The translations under genes and the position numbers were made by a program. From NCBI GenBank assembly GCA_023433345.1, contig JAEZDA010000083.1, positions 1 to 11,128 on the forward strand: DNA of 11,128 nucleotides, written 5' to 3'. This document shows positions 1 through 8,176 of the stretch, one piece after another (position 1 is the first letter of the stretch; every line of letters starts with the position of its first letter). The DNA comes from Bacteroidota bacterium. Lineage in GTDB: Bacteria > Bacteroidota > Bacteroidia > Chitinophagales > Chitinophagaceae. The notes beneath the pieces were generated by a model. That model was given only the letters and a program-made list of their open reading frames with translations, searched no databases and was not told where the DNA came from.

Positions 1-837
1 GATATCATCGCCGCTATAAGTTTTGATGCATTTGGCTGCGTAGCTGATCCGTTAAACGAAAACATTCACAGAGTTCGGGCGCACAAAGGGCAGGTTGATA
101 CAGCTGCAAGATTACGTGAACTTCTCAAAGGCAGCGGGATCCTCAGTTCGAAAAAAGAGCAGGTGCAAGACCCTTATTCATTCCGATGCATCCCGCAAGT
201 GCATGGCGCCACGCGTGATACATTTGAATACGTGAAATCCATTTTCATTAAAGAGATTAATTCAGTTACCGACAATCCCAATGTTTTCCCTGACGAAGAC
301 CTGATAGTAAGTGGCGGAAATTTTCATGGCCAGCCCCTTGCCCTCGCACTTGACTTCTTCAGCATTGCAATGAGTGAGATCGGCAGCATCAGTGAAAGAA
401 GAACATATCAATTGATAAGCGGTCAACGAGGGCTGCCTGCATTCCTTGTAAAACAGCCGGGCCTTCATTCGGGCTTCATGATTCCCCAGTATACCGCCGC
501 GGGAATTGTGAGTGAAAATAAACAACTTTGCACCCCTGCGAGTGTGGATACGATTCCATCTTCCAACAACCAGGAAGATCATGTGAGCATGGGAGCAAAT
601 GCGGCCACAAAATGCAAGCGCGTCATTGATAACGTGGAAAAAGTGCTTGCGATCGAATTGCTCACAGCTGTGCAGGCGCTTGAATACAGGCGGCCCAACC
701 GGTCATCAGAAAAAATAGAAAAGATCGTAGAAGCCTTCAGGCAAAAAGTTTCATTTAATGATGCAGACAGAATATTGCATAATGATATGATGAGTTCCGT
801 TGAATTTCTTGGAGACACATCCTTTTTAGACCAGTAA
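1..837 (+). CDS. hutH: Histidine ammonia-lyase, C-terminal part (5' end outside window)
   Basis: This enzyme deaminates L-histidine to trans-urocanate in the cytoplasm, the first step of histidine degradation. The frame is open from base 1, so the gene begins upstream and 278 residues are visible. Recognisable family blocks are QDPYSFRC at visible residues 56-63, whose Tyr59 matches the active-site Tyr280 of the Pseudomonas putida enzyme, then SGGNFHG, then QEDHVSMG, whose Glu192 matches Glu414. Both matches give the same offset of about 221 residues, so the full protein would be near 500 residues, normal for the family. The Ala-Ser-Gly triad that forms the MIO cofactor lies in the missing N-terminal part and cannot be checked. 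A GTG at 163 is an internal codon, not the start. The gene sits 32 bp before hutU on the same strand, so the two are probably co-transcribed. Family assignment is secure from the motifs; a related aromatic amino acid lyase is unlikely given hutU next door. Confidence 0.95.
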   Translation, partial: DIIAAISFDAFGCVADPLNENIHRVRAHKGQVDTAARLRELLKGSGILSSKKEQVQDPYSFRCIPQVHGATRDTFEYVKSIFIKEINSVTDNPNVFPDEDLIVSGGNFHGQPLALALDFFSIAMSEIGSISERRTYQLISGQRGLPAFLVKQPGLHSGFMIPQYTAAGIVSENKQLCTPASVDTIPSSNNQEDHVSMGANAATKCKRVIDNVEKVLAIELLTAVQALEYRRPNRSSEKIEKIVEAFRQKVSFNDADRILHNDMMSSVEFLGDTSFLDQ

Positions 838-869
838 CGGTTACCCGTAGACGAATAAATTTAAGAATC

Positions 870-2546
870 ATGGCAGAAGTAACATCAACATACAATTACG
901 AACTTTATAAAACTCCCACCGGCAGCACTCTTCAATGCAAAGGCTGGGTGCAGGAAGCTGCACTAAGGATGCTGCTGAACAATCTTGATCCCCAGGTTGC
1001 GGAGAGGCCCGAAGATCTCATAGTTTACGGAGGTCGCGGCAAAGCAGCGCGCAACCTCGAATCGCTTGACCTCATCATAAAGGCTTTAAAGGAGTTGGAA
1101 AATGATGAGACGCTTCTCATTCAATCGGGAAAACCGGTTGCCATGCTGAGAACCCATGAAGATGCGCCCCGCGTTCTTCTTTCCAATTCGCAGCTTGTGC
1201 CTAATTGGGCAAACTGGAAGCACTTCGATGAATTGGAAAAAAAGGGATTGATGATGTATGGGCAAATGACCGCAGGCTCATGGATATACATTGGCAGCCA
1301 GGGAATTGTTCAGGGAACATATGAAACCTATGCTGAAGTTGCGAGAAAACATTTTGGGGGAAGTCTTAAGGGAACCCTCAATGTAACTGCGGGCCTTGGT
1401 GGAATGGGTGGTGCGCAGCCGTTGGCAATTACAATGAATGGTGGTGTGGCCCTTATAGCAGAAGTTGCCAAATGGCGCATTGAAAAAAGGCTGGAAACAA
1501 AATACCTCGACATTCAAATTTACGATATTGATGAAGCGATAGATGAGGCCCTGCGCGCAAAAGCAATGGGCGAGGCCATCAGTATCGGTGTTGAATGCAA
1601 TGCTGTAGAACTGCTGAAAAAGCTGATCGAAAGAAAGGTCGTTCCCGAAACGCTGACAGATCAAACCTCGGCGCATGATCCCTTGATAGGCTATATACCG
1701 GAAGGATTGAAAGATTACGAGGCCGATGAACTTCGCGTAATCAACCCGGATGAATATGTAAACATGAGCTATGATACCATGAAACTTCATGTTGAGCTTA
1801 TGTTGAAGCTCCAGGAAATGGGTGCAATAACCTTTGATTACGGAAACAATATTCGGGCGCGCGCTGCGGAACGGGGAGTTAAGAATGCATTCGACTTCCC
1901 GGGCTTTGTTCCCGCATATATACGACCGCTTTTTTGCGAGGGCAAAGGTCCTTTCAGGTGGGCCGCCCTCAGCGGAGACCCGGAAGATATTCGTATAACC
2001 GACAACGTTATACGCGCACTGTTTCCCGAAAATAAATCCCTTCTTCGATGGCTTGATCTCGCCCAGGAGAAAATTGCGTTCCAGGGTTTGCCTGCACGGA
2101 TCTGCTGGTTGGGCCAGGGTGAGCGGGAAATGGCAGGCCGGGCTTTTAACGAACTGGTGAAAGAAGGTAAAGTAAAAGCGCCTATAGTAATTGGCCGCGA
2201 TCACCTCGACACAGGTTCGGTGGCTTCACCAAATCGGGAAACCGAATCAATGCTGGACGGTTCGGATGCAGTTGCAGACTGGCCTATACTGAACGCATTG
2301 GTAAATACTGCCGGCGGCGCCTCATGGGTGTCATTGCATCATGGCGGCGGGGTGGGCATGGGCTATTCAATTCATGCAGGTATGGTGATTGTGGCAGACG
2401 GAACTGCTGAGGCCGGAAGGAGATTGTCGAGAGTTTTAAGAAATGATCCTGGCATGGGTGTGATACGACATGCAGACGCAGGTTACAATGTCGCCAAAGA
2501 TTTCGCACGCAAATTCGACCTCGATATAAGAGAACGTTTGAAGTAG
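870..2546 (+). CDS. hutU: Urocanate hydratase
   Basis: Urocanate hydratase converts urocanate to 4-imidazolone-5-propionate using tightly bound NAD+ as an electrophile; it is the second step of histidine degradation and acts in the cytoplasm. The predicted protein has 558 residues, the usual length (about 555). The glycine-rich NAD-binding stretch GLGGMGG is at residues 175-181. The ARICWLGQGER block carries Cys412, which corresponds to the conserved active-site Cys410 of the P. putida enzyme. The HHGGGVGMG block starts at His490. The ATG at 870 is preceded by an A/T-rich leader without a clear Shine-Dalgarno sequence, which is common in Bacteroidota. It follows hutH by 32 bp. The later pathway genes (hutI and hutG or ftcD) do not follow, so they must lie upstream or elsewhere. 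The gene appears intact and no truncation or frameshift is seen. Confidence 0.97.
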   Translation: MAEVTSTYNYELYKTPTGSTLQCKGWVQEAALRMLLNNLDPQVAERPEDLIVYGGRGKAARNLESLDLIIKALKELENDETLLIQSGKPVAMLRTHEDAPRVLLSNSQLVPNWANWKHFDELEKKGLMMYGQMTAGSWIYIGSQGIVQGTYETYAEVARKHFGGSLKGTLNVTAGLGGMGGAQPLAITMNGGVALIAEVAKWRIEKRLETKYLDIQIYDIDEAIDEALRAKAMGEAISIGVECNAVELLKKLIERKVVPETLTDQTSAHDPLIGYIPEGLKDYEADELRVINPDEYVNMSYDTMKLHVELMLKLQEMGAITFDYGNNIRARAAERGVKNAFDFPGFVPAYIRPLFCEGKGPFRWAALSGDPEDIRITDNVIRALFPENKSLLRWLDLAQEKIAFQGLPARICWLGQGEREMAGRAFNELVKEGKVKAPIVIGRDHLDTGSVASPNRETESMLDGSDAVADWPILNALVNTAGGASWVSLHHGGGVGMGYSIHAGMVIVADGTAEAGRRLSRVLRNDPGMGVIRHADAGYNVAKDFARKFDLDIRERLK

Positions 2547-2799
2547 CTGAAGAAACATATGTAACTGTGATGATTGAACGCAATCTTTAATTTCTGATTG
2601 AGAGTATTGGAATTACCATGTCTTTATAAAACTCCACGGGGCTTTACTTCTACACGCCACAAAAATTTTGATACGCAAACCGTTTTTTTTCTTCGTCGGT
2701 AACGGAAAATTACTTGGCACACTATTCTCATTTGATGTAACAGCAAGGCTGAACTCCTGCAGCATCTCTCCTCATTTTTTGAAGCGTTAGAATTTCTGG

Positions 2800-2831
2800 T
2801 TGAACCGCCTTGTGAAATCCGCATACATTTT
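2800..2831 (+). promoter_or_regulatory. Weak candidate Bacteroidota-type promoter
   Basis: TTG at 2800-2802 and TACATTTT at 2824-2831 are separated by 21 bp. This resembles the Bacteroidota housekeeping pattern (-33 TTTG, 19-21 bp, -7 TAnnTTTG), but the -33 box lacks one T and the -7 box ends in T instead of G. Its place about 35 bp before the glycosyltransferase start is sensible. Such partial matches occur often by chance. Confidence 0.2.
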
Positions 2832-2853
2832 CCCTAAGCCCTTCAGGAGCCAC

Positions 2854-2858
2854 AGGAG
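2854..2858 (+). promoter_or_regulatory. Shine-Dalgarno site of the glycosyltransferase gene
   Basis: AGGAG lies 6 bp before the ATG at 2865. It decides the start: the next in-frame ATG, at 2895 (residue 11), has only A/T-rich sequence before it. A strong ribosome-binding site stands out here because the other genes of the window mostly lack one. Confidence 0.6.
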
Positions 2859-2864
2859 AAAGGT

Positions 2865-4082
2865 ATGTTCAACCTCAAAAGAAATTATAGAGTTATGAAT
2901 CAACAAGCATACTTCGAACATGTTGAACCAGATGAGAAGTTAGACATGGTTTGCTTTTCCCATTTGCGGTGGAATTTTGTATACCAACGACCGCAACATA
3001 TTATGAGTCGCTTCGCTGAACAGGGGCGGGTTTTCTTCCTCGAGGAACCGGTGCATCACGAAGGCAAAGACATGCTGAAAATCCTTCAGTCGGGAAACAA
3101 TCTCATGGTTGTTACGCCCATGTTGAACAGTAAAGTAGTTGCAACCCGGGGCTCATTACTTGAAAGAGAAAGGAAGCTTGTGAACTCTCTCTTTGCCCGG
3201 CACAAAATATCAGACTTTATTGCGTGGTATTATACACCGATGGCTTTAAAGTTCAGCGATCATTTAACCCCGCGCACCATAGTTTATGATTGTATGGATG
3301 AACTTTCCGCCTTCAAATTTGCCCCGCAGGAGTTGAAGATCCGGGAGGCTGAGCTCTTTAATAAAGCCGATGTTGTTTTCACCGGCGGCAATGCTCTTTA
3401 TAAGTCGAAAAAAAGTTACCATCCCAATATTCATTCTTTTCCAAGCAGCATCGATAAGGATCATTTTAATAAGGCGAGAAGAATGGAAAATGAACCGGAA
3501 GATCAAATGAATATTCCAGGTCCGCGATTCGGATTCCAGGGAGTGTTGGATGAACGATTCAATATAAAACTTATCGCAGAAGTTGCCAGCCGAAAACCCG
3601 AATGGAATTTTATTTTTGTCGGACCTGTAGTAAAGATCGATCCTACCGACCTTCCTCAGGGACATAACCTGCACTACCTCGGTGCAAAGAAATATGAGGA
3701 ACTTCCCGCATACCTGTCTGGTTGGCACGTTGGGATGATTCCATTTGAAAAGAATGATTCTACAAAATTCATAAGTCCCACAAAAACTCCCGAATACCTC
3801 GCCGCAGGAAAGCCTGTGATCTCTTCATCAATTACGGATGTGGTGCATCCTTATGGCGAAAAAGGCCTTGTTCATATTGCAGATGATGCTGACACTTTTA
3901 TTTCATGTGCCACCAGGGAATTTGCGAAATCCCCATCACAGGTAGATGAATGGCTTGGAAAAGTTGATACTTTCCTTGCGCCACTCAGCTGGGATAATAC
4001 TTTTCGAAATATGAAGGAGAAGATCGATGCATGTTTCAGTGCAAAGAGAAAAGGCGAGCCGAAGCTAAAGTCTGTGGCGTAA
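2865..4082 (+). CDS. GT-B fold glycosyltransferase, TuaH-like
   Basis: Predicted cytoplasmic or membrane-associated glycosyltransferase of 405 residues that would transfer a sugar from a nucleotide donor onto a surface glycan acceptor. The N-terminal half opens with a beta strand followed by SHLRWNFVYQRPQH (residues 32-45), a block I recognise from TuaH-like (teichuronic acid synthesis) glycosyltransferases and their relatives, and includes YDCMDELSAF. The C-terminal half has the GT-B donor-binding region: FVGP, LHYLGAKKYEELPAYLS, and ISPTKTPEYLAAGKPVISS starting at Ile303, with Glu310 in the position of the conserved donor-contact glutamate. There are no transmembrane segments. The start at 2865 is supported by the AGGAG sequence 6 bp upstream. 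The stop is 13 bp before the GH1/RmlD fusion gene, so the gene is the first of a three-gene operon with that gene and glf. Donor and acceptor cannot be read from the sequence; UDP-galactofuranose is an attractive donor given glf, but this is inference. Confidence 0.85.
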   Translation: MFNLKRNYRVMNQQAYFEHVEPDEKLDMVCFSHLRWNFVYQRPQHIMSRFAEQGRVFFLEEPVHHEGKDMLKILQSGNNLMVVTPMLNSKVVATRGSLLERERKLVNSLFARHKISDFIAWYYTPMALKFSDHLTPRTIVYDCMDELSAFKFAPQELKIREAELFNKADVVFTGGNALYKSKKSYHPNIHSFPSSIDKDHFNKARRMENEPEDQMNIPGPRFGFQGVLDERFNIKLIAEVASRKPEWNFIFVGPVVKIDPTDLPQGHNLHYLGAKKYEELPAYLSGWHVGMIPFEKNDSTKFISPTKTPEYLAAGKPVISSSITDVVHPYGEKGLVHIADDADTFISCATREFAKSPSQVDEWLGKVDTFLAPLSWDNTFRNMKEKIDACFSAKRKGEPKLKSVA

Positions 4083-4095
4083 AAAATAGCGAATT

Positions 4096-6297
4096 ATGGA
4101 TTCACCGTCCGATCATCTTCCGGAGATCTGGGGAGGCCTGGAATGTACTATCAACAGAATTGGTGACAAATACGTTGACCAGTTGGAGCTATCAGGTTTT
4201 TATCAGAATGCCAGCCAGTTAACTGCTATAGTTGAACTTGGTATTAAAAGAATGCGTTTTCCTGTTCTTTGGGAAAAGCATCAACAACGAAAATTTGATA
4301 TTCCTGATTTTTCCTGGGCTAAGGATAATATTGATAGGCTGGCAGAGGCCGGCGTTGAACCCGTGATTGGATTGCTTCATCATGGCAGCGGACCAGGTTT
4401 TACCGATCTGGCAGATGATAACTTTCCTTTTCTTTTCGCTGATTATGCCAGGGCAGTTGCACAAGCCTTTCCTCATGTGGATGATTATACGCCTGTGAAT
4501 GAACCATTGACCACTGCGCGATTTTCCGGACTTTATGGCCATTGGTATCCTCATCAGAAGGGCGATGAGAGTTTTATTAAAATATTGATGAATGAACTTA
4601 AGGCTACCGTTCTGGCGATGCGGGAGATTCGCAAAGTAAATCCGCGCGCACGTCTTTTACAAACAGAGGATCTGGGAAAGTCATATAGTACTCCTTTGCT
4701 CAAATACCAGGCTGATTTTGAAAACCAGAGGCGGTGGTTAACATACGACCTCCTGTGCGGTAAGGTGAAAAAAGAACATCCTTTATATCAGTACCTGTCA
4801 GGCCATTTGCAAAACACATCATCACTTGAATTTTTTATGGATAATCCTTGCCCGCCGGAGATGATCGGGGTTAACCATTATCTGACCTCTGAAAGATTTC
4901 TGGACGAAGATCATGCAAGCTACCCAGGTGTTAAGCCGGGCGGTAATGGCATCCATGATTATGCAGATGTAGAAGCAGCACGGGTAAATTTTCACGAGCC
5001 CCACGGGGCTGAACATCTTATCCAGGAGGTTTGGAACCGGTATAAGATTCCTCTGGTGATAAGTGAGGTTCATCTGCATTGTACAAGAGATGAGCAACTT
5101 CGGTGGTTAAAATATATATACGATATAACGGTAAGGCTTAAACGAAAAAAAGTGGATATCAGGGCGGTTACTGCATGGGCACTTACCGGTTCATTCGGCT
5201 GGAGTGATCTTCTTACGCGATGGCCCGGCAAATATGAGTCCGGCGCATTCGATATAAGTACAGGCAGAATGAGAGAGACAGCGGTTGCTTCACTGATAAG
5301 GAAATTAAGCCTGAATCAAAGTGAAGAACATTCTGTTTTGGCTACAAGCGGATGGTGGAAATCCCCCGATCGATTCTTCAAACATTGCGGCCAATCGAAT
5401 TCGCAAGAGATCTGCATAAAGAAACCTTTGCTAATAACAGGAAAAACAGGCACTCTTGGCAAGGCTTTGGCCCGATTGTGCAGGTTGAGGAATATTCCCT
5501 TCATGCTTACCGGTCGTGATGAACTGGATCTGTCATCCTCTTCATCGATCAGCAAGATTATTTCTTTGCATAAGCCCTGGGCGATTATTAATGCGGCTGG
5601 ATATGTGAAACTGGATCAGGCAGAAGTAGATAGGAGTGCTTGTATTACAGAAAACTCCCTTGGTGTAAAAAATCTCGCGGAGATATGTGATAAGCAAGAT
5701 ATCAAGCTTGTAACCTTTTCAACTGACCAGGTGTTTGATGGATGCAAAACGAGTCCTTATGTAGAAGAAGATAATACAGCCCCGCTAAATCAATACGGAA
5801 TAAGCAAGCAACTCGCGGAGAATTTTTTAAGTGATATTATGCCGAAGGCGCTTCTTATCAGAACAGCAGCATTTTTCGGCCCTTGGGATAAACATAACTT
5901 CGCCTATCACTGTGTGAATGAATTAAGTAATGGCAACATCTTCGCGGCATCCACGGAGAATTTCATTTCTCCAACCTATGTGCCGCATCTGGCCCAGGCC
6001 ACTCTGGACCTGTTGATAGATGAAGCTTTTGGAATCTACCACATAACAAATAAAGGGTGTGAATCATGGTACAGTTTTGCTGAGAAGCTGGCAGACAAAT
6101 TTGGCTTAAGCAAAGAGTTGCTGGTACCGCTGGAAAAGGGGACGGGCCTGGCATGCCGGCCGGTTTATGCTGCGATGGAAAGTAAAAAATATGGCATGAT
6201 GCCCACACTTGATGCGGCGCTGCAGGAATATAAGGAAGCCGTAGGCCCATGGTTCAACAAAAACATAAAGCACAATACTGAATATGAAAGAGTATGA
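4096..6297 (+). CDS. Fusion of GH1-like TIM-barrel domain with RmlD-like nucleotide-sugar reductase
   Basis: One uninterrupted 733-residue frame encodes two enzyme domains. Residues about 5-410 resemble family 1 glycosidases: WGGLECTINR at the N-terminus, TPVNEPLTT with Glu136 as the likely acid/base residue, and PLVISEVHL with Glu324 where the nucleophile is expected. The usual ITENG context of the nucleophile is not kept, so hydrolase activity is uncertain. Residues about 444-725 form an extended short-chain dehydrogenase domain like dTDP-4-dehydrorhamnose reductase: Rossmann motif GKTGTLG at 449-455, FSTD with Thr543, and the catalytic pair Tyr567/Lys571 in YGISK. Gln545 and Ala592 stand where RmlD has Tyr and Trp contacting the sugar, so the substrate may not be dTDP-4-keto-rhamnose. 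There is no signal peptide, so both domains should be cytoplasmic. It starts 13 bp after the glycosyltransferase gene, and glf overlaps its end by 14 bp. I recall similar fusions annotated as family 1 glycosylhydrolase or sugar nucleotide-binding protein in other bacteria; their function is not known to me. Confidence 0.85.
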   Translation: MDSPSDHLPEIWGGLECTINRIGDKYVDQLELSGFYQNASQLTAIVELGIKRMRFPVLWEKHQQRKFDIPDFSWAKDNIDRLAEAGVEPVIGLLHHGSGPGFTDLADDNFPFLFADYARAVAQAFPHVDDYTPVNEPLTTARFSGLYGHWYPHQKGDESFIKILMNELKATVLAMREIRKVNPRARLLQTEDLGKSYSTPLLKYQADFENQRRWLTYDLLCGKVKKEHPLYQYLSGHLQNTSSLEFFMDNPCPPEMIGVNHYLTSERFLDEDHASYPGVKPGGNGIHDYADVEAARVNFHEPHGAEHLIQEVWNRYKIPLVISEVHLHCTRDEQLRWLKYIYDITVRLKRKKVDIRAVTAWALTGSFGWSDLLTRWPGKYESGAFDISTGRMRETAVASLIRKLSLNQSEEHSVLATSGWWKSPDRFFKHCGQSNSQEICIKKPLLITGKTGTLGKALARLCRLRNIPFMLTGRDELDLSSSSSISKIISLHKPWAIINAAGYVKLDQAEVDRSACITENSLGVKNLAEICDKQDIKLVTFSTDQVFDGCKTSPYVEEDNTAPLNQYGISKQLAENFLSDIMPKALLIRTAAFFGPWDKHNFAYHCVNELSNGNIFAASTENFISPTYVPHLAQATLDLLIDEAFGIYHITNKGCESWYSFAEKLADKFGLSKELLVPLEKGTGLACRPVYAAMESKKYGMMPTLDAALQEYKEAVGPWFNKNIKHNTEYERV

Positions 6298-7402
6298 TTT
6301 TTTAATTGTAGGTTCGGGACTTTTTGGAGCCACATTCGCACACCAGGCAAAGGGAGAGGGACGAAAATGCCTGGTGATCGATAAGCGTAATCATGCAGGC
6401 GGTAATATTTATTGCAACAATGTGAACGGGATAAACATCCATATGTATGGTGCCCATATCTTTCATACAAATGATGATGAGATCTGGAATTTTGTGAACT
6501 CGTTCGTAAAATTCAATCGCTACACGAACTCCCCGGTAGCAAATTTTAAAGGTGAGTTGTATAACCTTCCTTTTAATATGAATACCTTTTATCAGCTCTG
6601 GAAGGTCACTACTCCACAACAGGCTTTTGAAAAAATACAGAGCCAGGTTGCCGAGTTGAATATCGGCGAACCCCGGAACCTTGAAGAGCAGGCTTTAAAA
6701 CTTGTAGGAATTGATATTTACGAAAAATTGATAAAAGGCTATACTGAAAAGCAGTGGGGAAGGAAGGCCACCGAACTCCCGGCATTTATAATAAAGCGGT
6801 TACCCGTTCGATTTACATTCGACAATAATTATTTCAACGATAAATACCAGGGCATCCCTGAGGGAGGCTATAACAAGATCACTGAAGCCTTGTTATCAGG
6901 TACGGAGGTTAGATTGAACACTGATTTTTTTGCTAACCGAGAATACTTTGAAAGCATTGCTTCTAAGGTGGTTTATACGGGATCCATTGATGAGTACTTC
7001 AATCACCGCTTTGGTGCGCTCGAATATCGTAGCCTTAAATTTGAGCATGAGTATTTGGACATCCCTAACTTCCAGGGAAATGCGGTGGTAAACTATACCG
7101 AAGCTGAAATACCTTTTACGAGGATCATTGAACATAAACACTTTGAATTCGGAACCCAGGCTACAACCATTATCACAAAGGAATATCCTGCCGAATGGAA
7201 ACCTGGCAGTGAACGGTATTATCCTGTAAATGATGAGGAGAATAACCGGAGGTTTTTAAAATACAAGCAGCTTGCAACCGAAGAAACAAACCTGATTCCG
7301 GGAGGACGTCTCGCAGAGTACAAGTACTATGATATGCACCAGGTGATTGGTTCGGCTTTAGCAAAAACCCGCAGGATATTCCAGGAAGAGATAACTGTAT
7401 GA
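6284..7402 (+). CDS. glf: UDP-galactopyranose mutase
   Basis: This FAD-dependent enzyme interconverts UDP-galactopyranose and UDP-galactofuranose in the cytoplasm, supplying the furanose donor for surface glycans. The 372-residue length is typical of the bacterial enzyme. The N-terminal dinucleotide-binding motif is GSGLFG (residues 10-15). It is followed by a D-K-R-N-H-x-G-G-N block and the YGAHIFHT block near the flavin. GYTEKQWG carries Trp158, and KRLPVRFTF carries Arg172/Arg176; these match the substrate-site Trp160 and Arg174 region of the Klebsiella enzyme. ALEYRSL carries Arg249, matching Arg250. The C-terminal RYYPVND and RLAEYKYYDMHQ blocks supply the conserved tyrosines. All recognisable key residues are present, so the enzyme should be active. 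Its ATG lies inside the end of the preceding gene (14-bp overlap), which suggests translational coupling. It ends the operon; a hairpin follows 18 bp after the stop codon. Confidence 0.96.
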   Translation: MKEYDFLIVGSGLFGATFAHQAKGEGRKCLVIDKRNHAGGNIYCNNVNGINIHMYGAHIFHTNDDEIWNFVNSFVKFNRYTNSPVANFKGELYNLPFNMNTFYQLWKVTTPQQAFEKIQSQVAELNIGEPRNLEEQALKLVGIDIYEKLIKGYTEKQWGRKATELPAFIIKRLPVRFTFDNNYFNDKYQGIPEGGYNKITEALLSGTEVRLNTDFFANREYFESIASKVVYTGSIDEYFNHRFGALEYRSLKFEHEYLDIPNFQGNAVVNYTEAEIPFTRIIEHKHFEFGTQATTIITKEYPAEWKPGSERYYPVNDEENNRRFLKYKQLATEETNLIPGGRLAEYKYYDMHQVIGSALAKTRRIFQEEITV

Positions 7403-7420
7403 CGGTTGCTGGGCACACGA

Positions 7421-7449
7421 AAAGAGTATGGAGAAAATCCATGCTCTTT
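7421..7449. terminator. Probable bidirectional terminator hairpin between convergent genes
   Basis: AAAGAGTATGGA (7421-7432) pairs with TCCATGCTCTTT (7438-7449) over 12 positions with one G-U pair on the plus-strand RNA and a 5-nt GAAAA loop. The right arm ends in TTT followed by AAATAATT; on the other strand the stem ends in CTCTTTT. It lies between the glf stop (7402) and the end of the convergent DUF4142 gene (7477), so it could serve both. The T-runs are short, so termination efficiency is uncertain. Confidence 0.6.
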
Positions 7450-7476
7450 AAATAATTGGAATATTGCTCTTAAACT

Positions 7477-8127
7477 TTACTGAATTTTATTTCGAATAGC
7501 AGTAGCAGAATCCAGGTGCATTTGCAACTTTGGAAGAGTTGTATTGATAAAATCTTTCACCTGGTTATCTGATGTTGCTGACATGGACTCCTTAAAAAGT
7601 GAGATGGTCTTTTTATGATCATCGACCATCATATCCATGTATGCCTTATCGAAGGCCTTACCATTTTTCTTGCTCACTTCGTCCATTTTTTGCTTATGTT
7701 CTGCAGAAGGCTCATTTGGAAGAGTTACATTCCTTTGCTGTGCCAGTTCCTTCACTTTTGCGTTTGCACCGGTATGATCCTGCACCATCATGGAGGCAAA
7801 TCGCTTAACCCCTTCATTGGTTGCCTTTCCCTCAGCCATTTGCCCTGCGGAAACCTCTGCCAGGCCTCCGTCAGCTGCTTTCTGCAAGAAGTTTGTAGCT
7901 GCAGCATCAGCCGCCATGTTTCCGTTTGCGTCAGCTCCAATGTTGTTTGATGAAGCGTCCGTTGTTGCGCCCCCGTTTACGTCGTTTGAATTATTTGCCT
8001 GGGAGGAGGAAGTGGAATCGGTGATAGAAGTGTCGGTCGATTTTTGATTATTGCAGGCCACAAAGCAGACAGTGCCCATAATGATCAAAAAGGCAAAAAA
8101 ATTGTTGCTGATTGAAATCTTTGTCAT
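7477..8127 (-). CDS. DUF4142 domain lipoprotein
   Basis: Predicted envelope lipoprotein of 216 residues. The N-terminus has a basic/polar start, a hydrophobic segment (about residues 10-24) and a lipobox-like FVAC with Cys25 as the lipidation site; the -3 position is Phe, which is not ideal. Residues 26-75 are a Ser/Thr/Asn/Asp-rich linker. Residues about 76-214 are alpha-helical and match DUF4142, a ferritin-like four-helix family: FLQKAADGGLAEVSAGQMA, then MMVQDH (His118) and, one repeat later, MMVDDH (His171). The doubled MMVxDH pattern could bind a metal or simply reflect helix-pair duplication; no function is established to my knowledge. It is the last gene of the minus-strand run, 129 bp after the short AraC gene. 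Two DNA dyads lie 50-75 bp before its start, so it may have its own regulated promoter. Family members are common and often multicopy in soil Bacteroidota and Proteobacteria. Confidence 0.9.
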   Translation of the reverse strand: MTKISISNNFFAFLIIMGTVCFVACNNQKSTDTSITDSTSSSQANNSNDVNGGATTDASSNNIGADANGNMAADAAATNFLQKAADGGLAEVSAGQMAEGKATNEGVKRFASMMVQDHTGANAKVKELAQQRNVTLPNEPSAEHKQKMDEVSKKNGKAFDKAYMDMMVDDHKKTISLFKESMSATSDNQVKDFINTTLPKLQMHLDSATAIRNKIQ

Positions 8128-8176
8128 AAAAATTTATTGAGGTTTGAACTGATTAACATTATCGTGTTTTAAGAAG

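Larger units (their letters stand above)
2547..2864. other. Intergenic region between hutU and the glycan operon
   Basis: I see no convincing gene in these 318 bases. A 66-codon minus-strand frame (2624-2824) has no family resemblance. A small inverted repeat with 5-bp arms (CAATC 2581-2585, GATTG 2596-2600) and a 10-nt loop lies 35 bp after hutU. It is not followed by a T-run, so it is a poor terminator candidate. The right end holds a possible promoter and a good Shine-Dalgarno sequence for the downstream glycosyltransferase gene. The length and position suggest that the hut and glycan genes are separate transcription units. Confidence 0.6.

Noticed and set aside
1278..2204. 308-codon open frame on the minus strand
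   Set aside because: It lies entirely antisense to hutU, whose motifs are unmistakable, and its translation resembles no protein family.
2581..2600. Inverted repeat CAATC/GATTG as hutU terminator
   Set aside because: Only 5-bp A/T-containing arms, a 10-nt loop and no following T-run.
2624..2824. 66-codon minus-strand frame in the gap after hutU
   Set aside because: No recognisable family, no ribosome-binding site, and it overlaps the probable promoter of the downstream operon.
4031..4222. 63-codon frame bridging the glycosyltransferase and fusion genes
   Set aside because: It is out of frame with both neighbours, overlaps the start of a well-supported gene and shows no domain.
5300..5440. 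Possible sequencing error merging two separate genes (GH1-like and RmlD-like)
   Set aside because: The frame is continuous through the junction with no stop and no start/ribosome-site pair that would suggest a lost gene boundary, and similar fusions are known to me. Kept as a true fusion.
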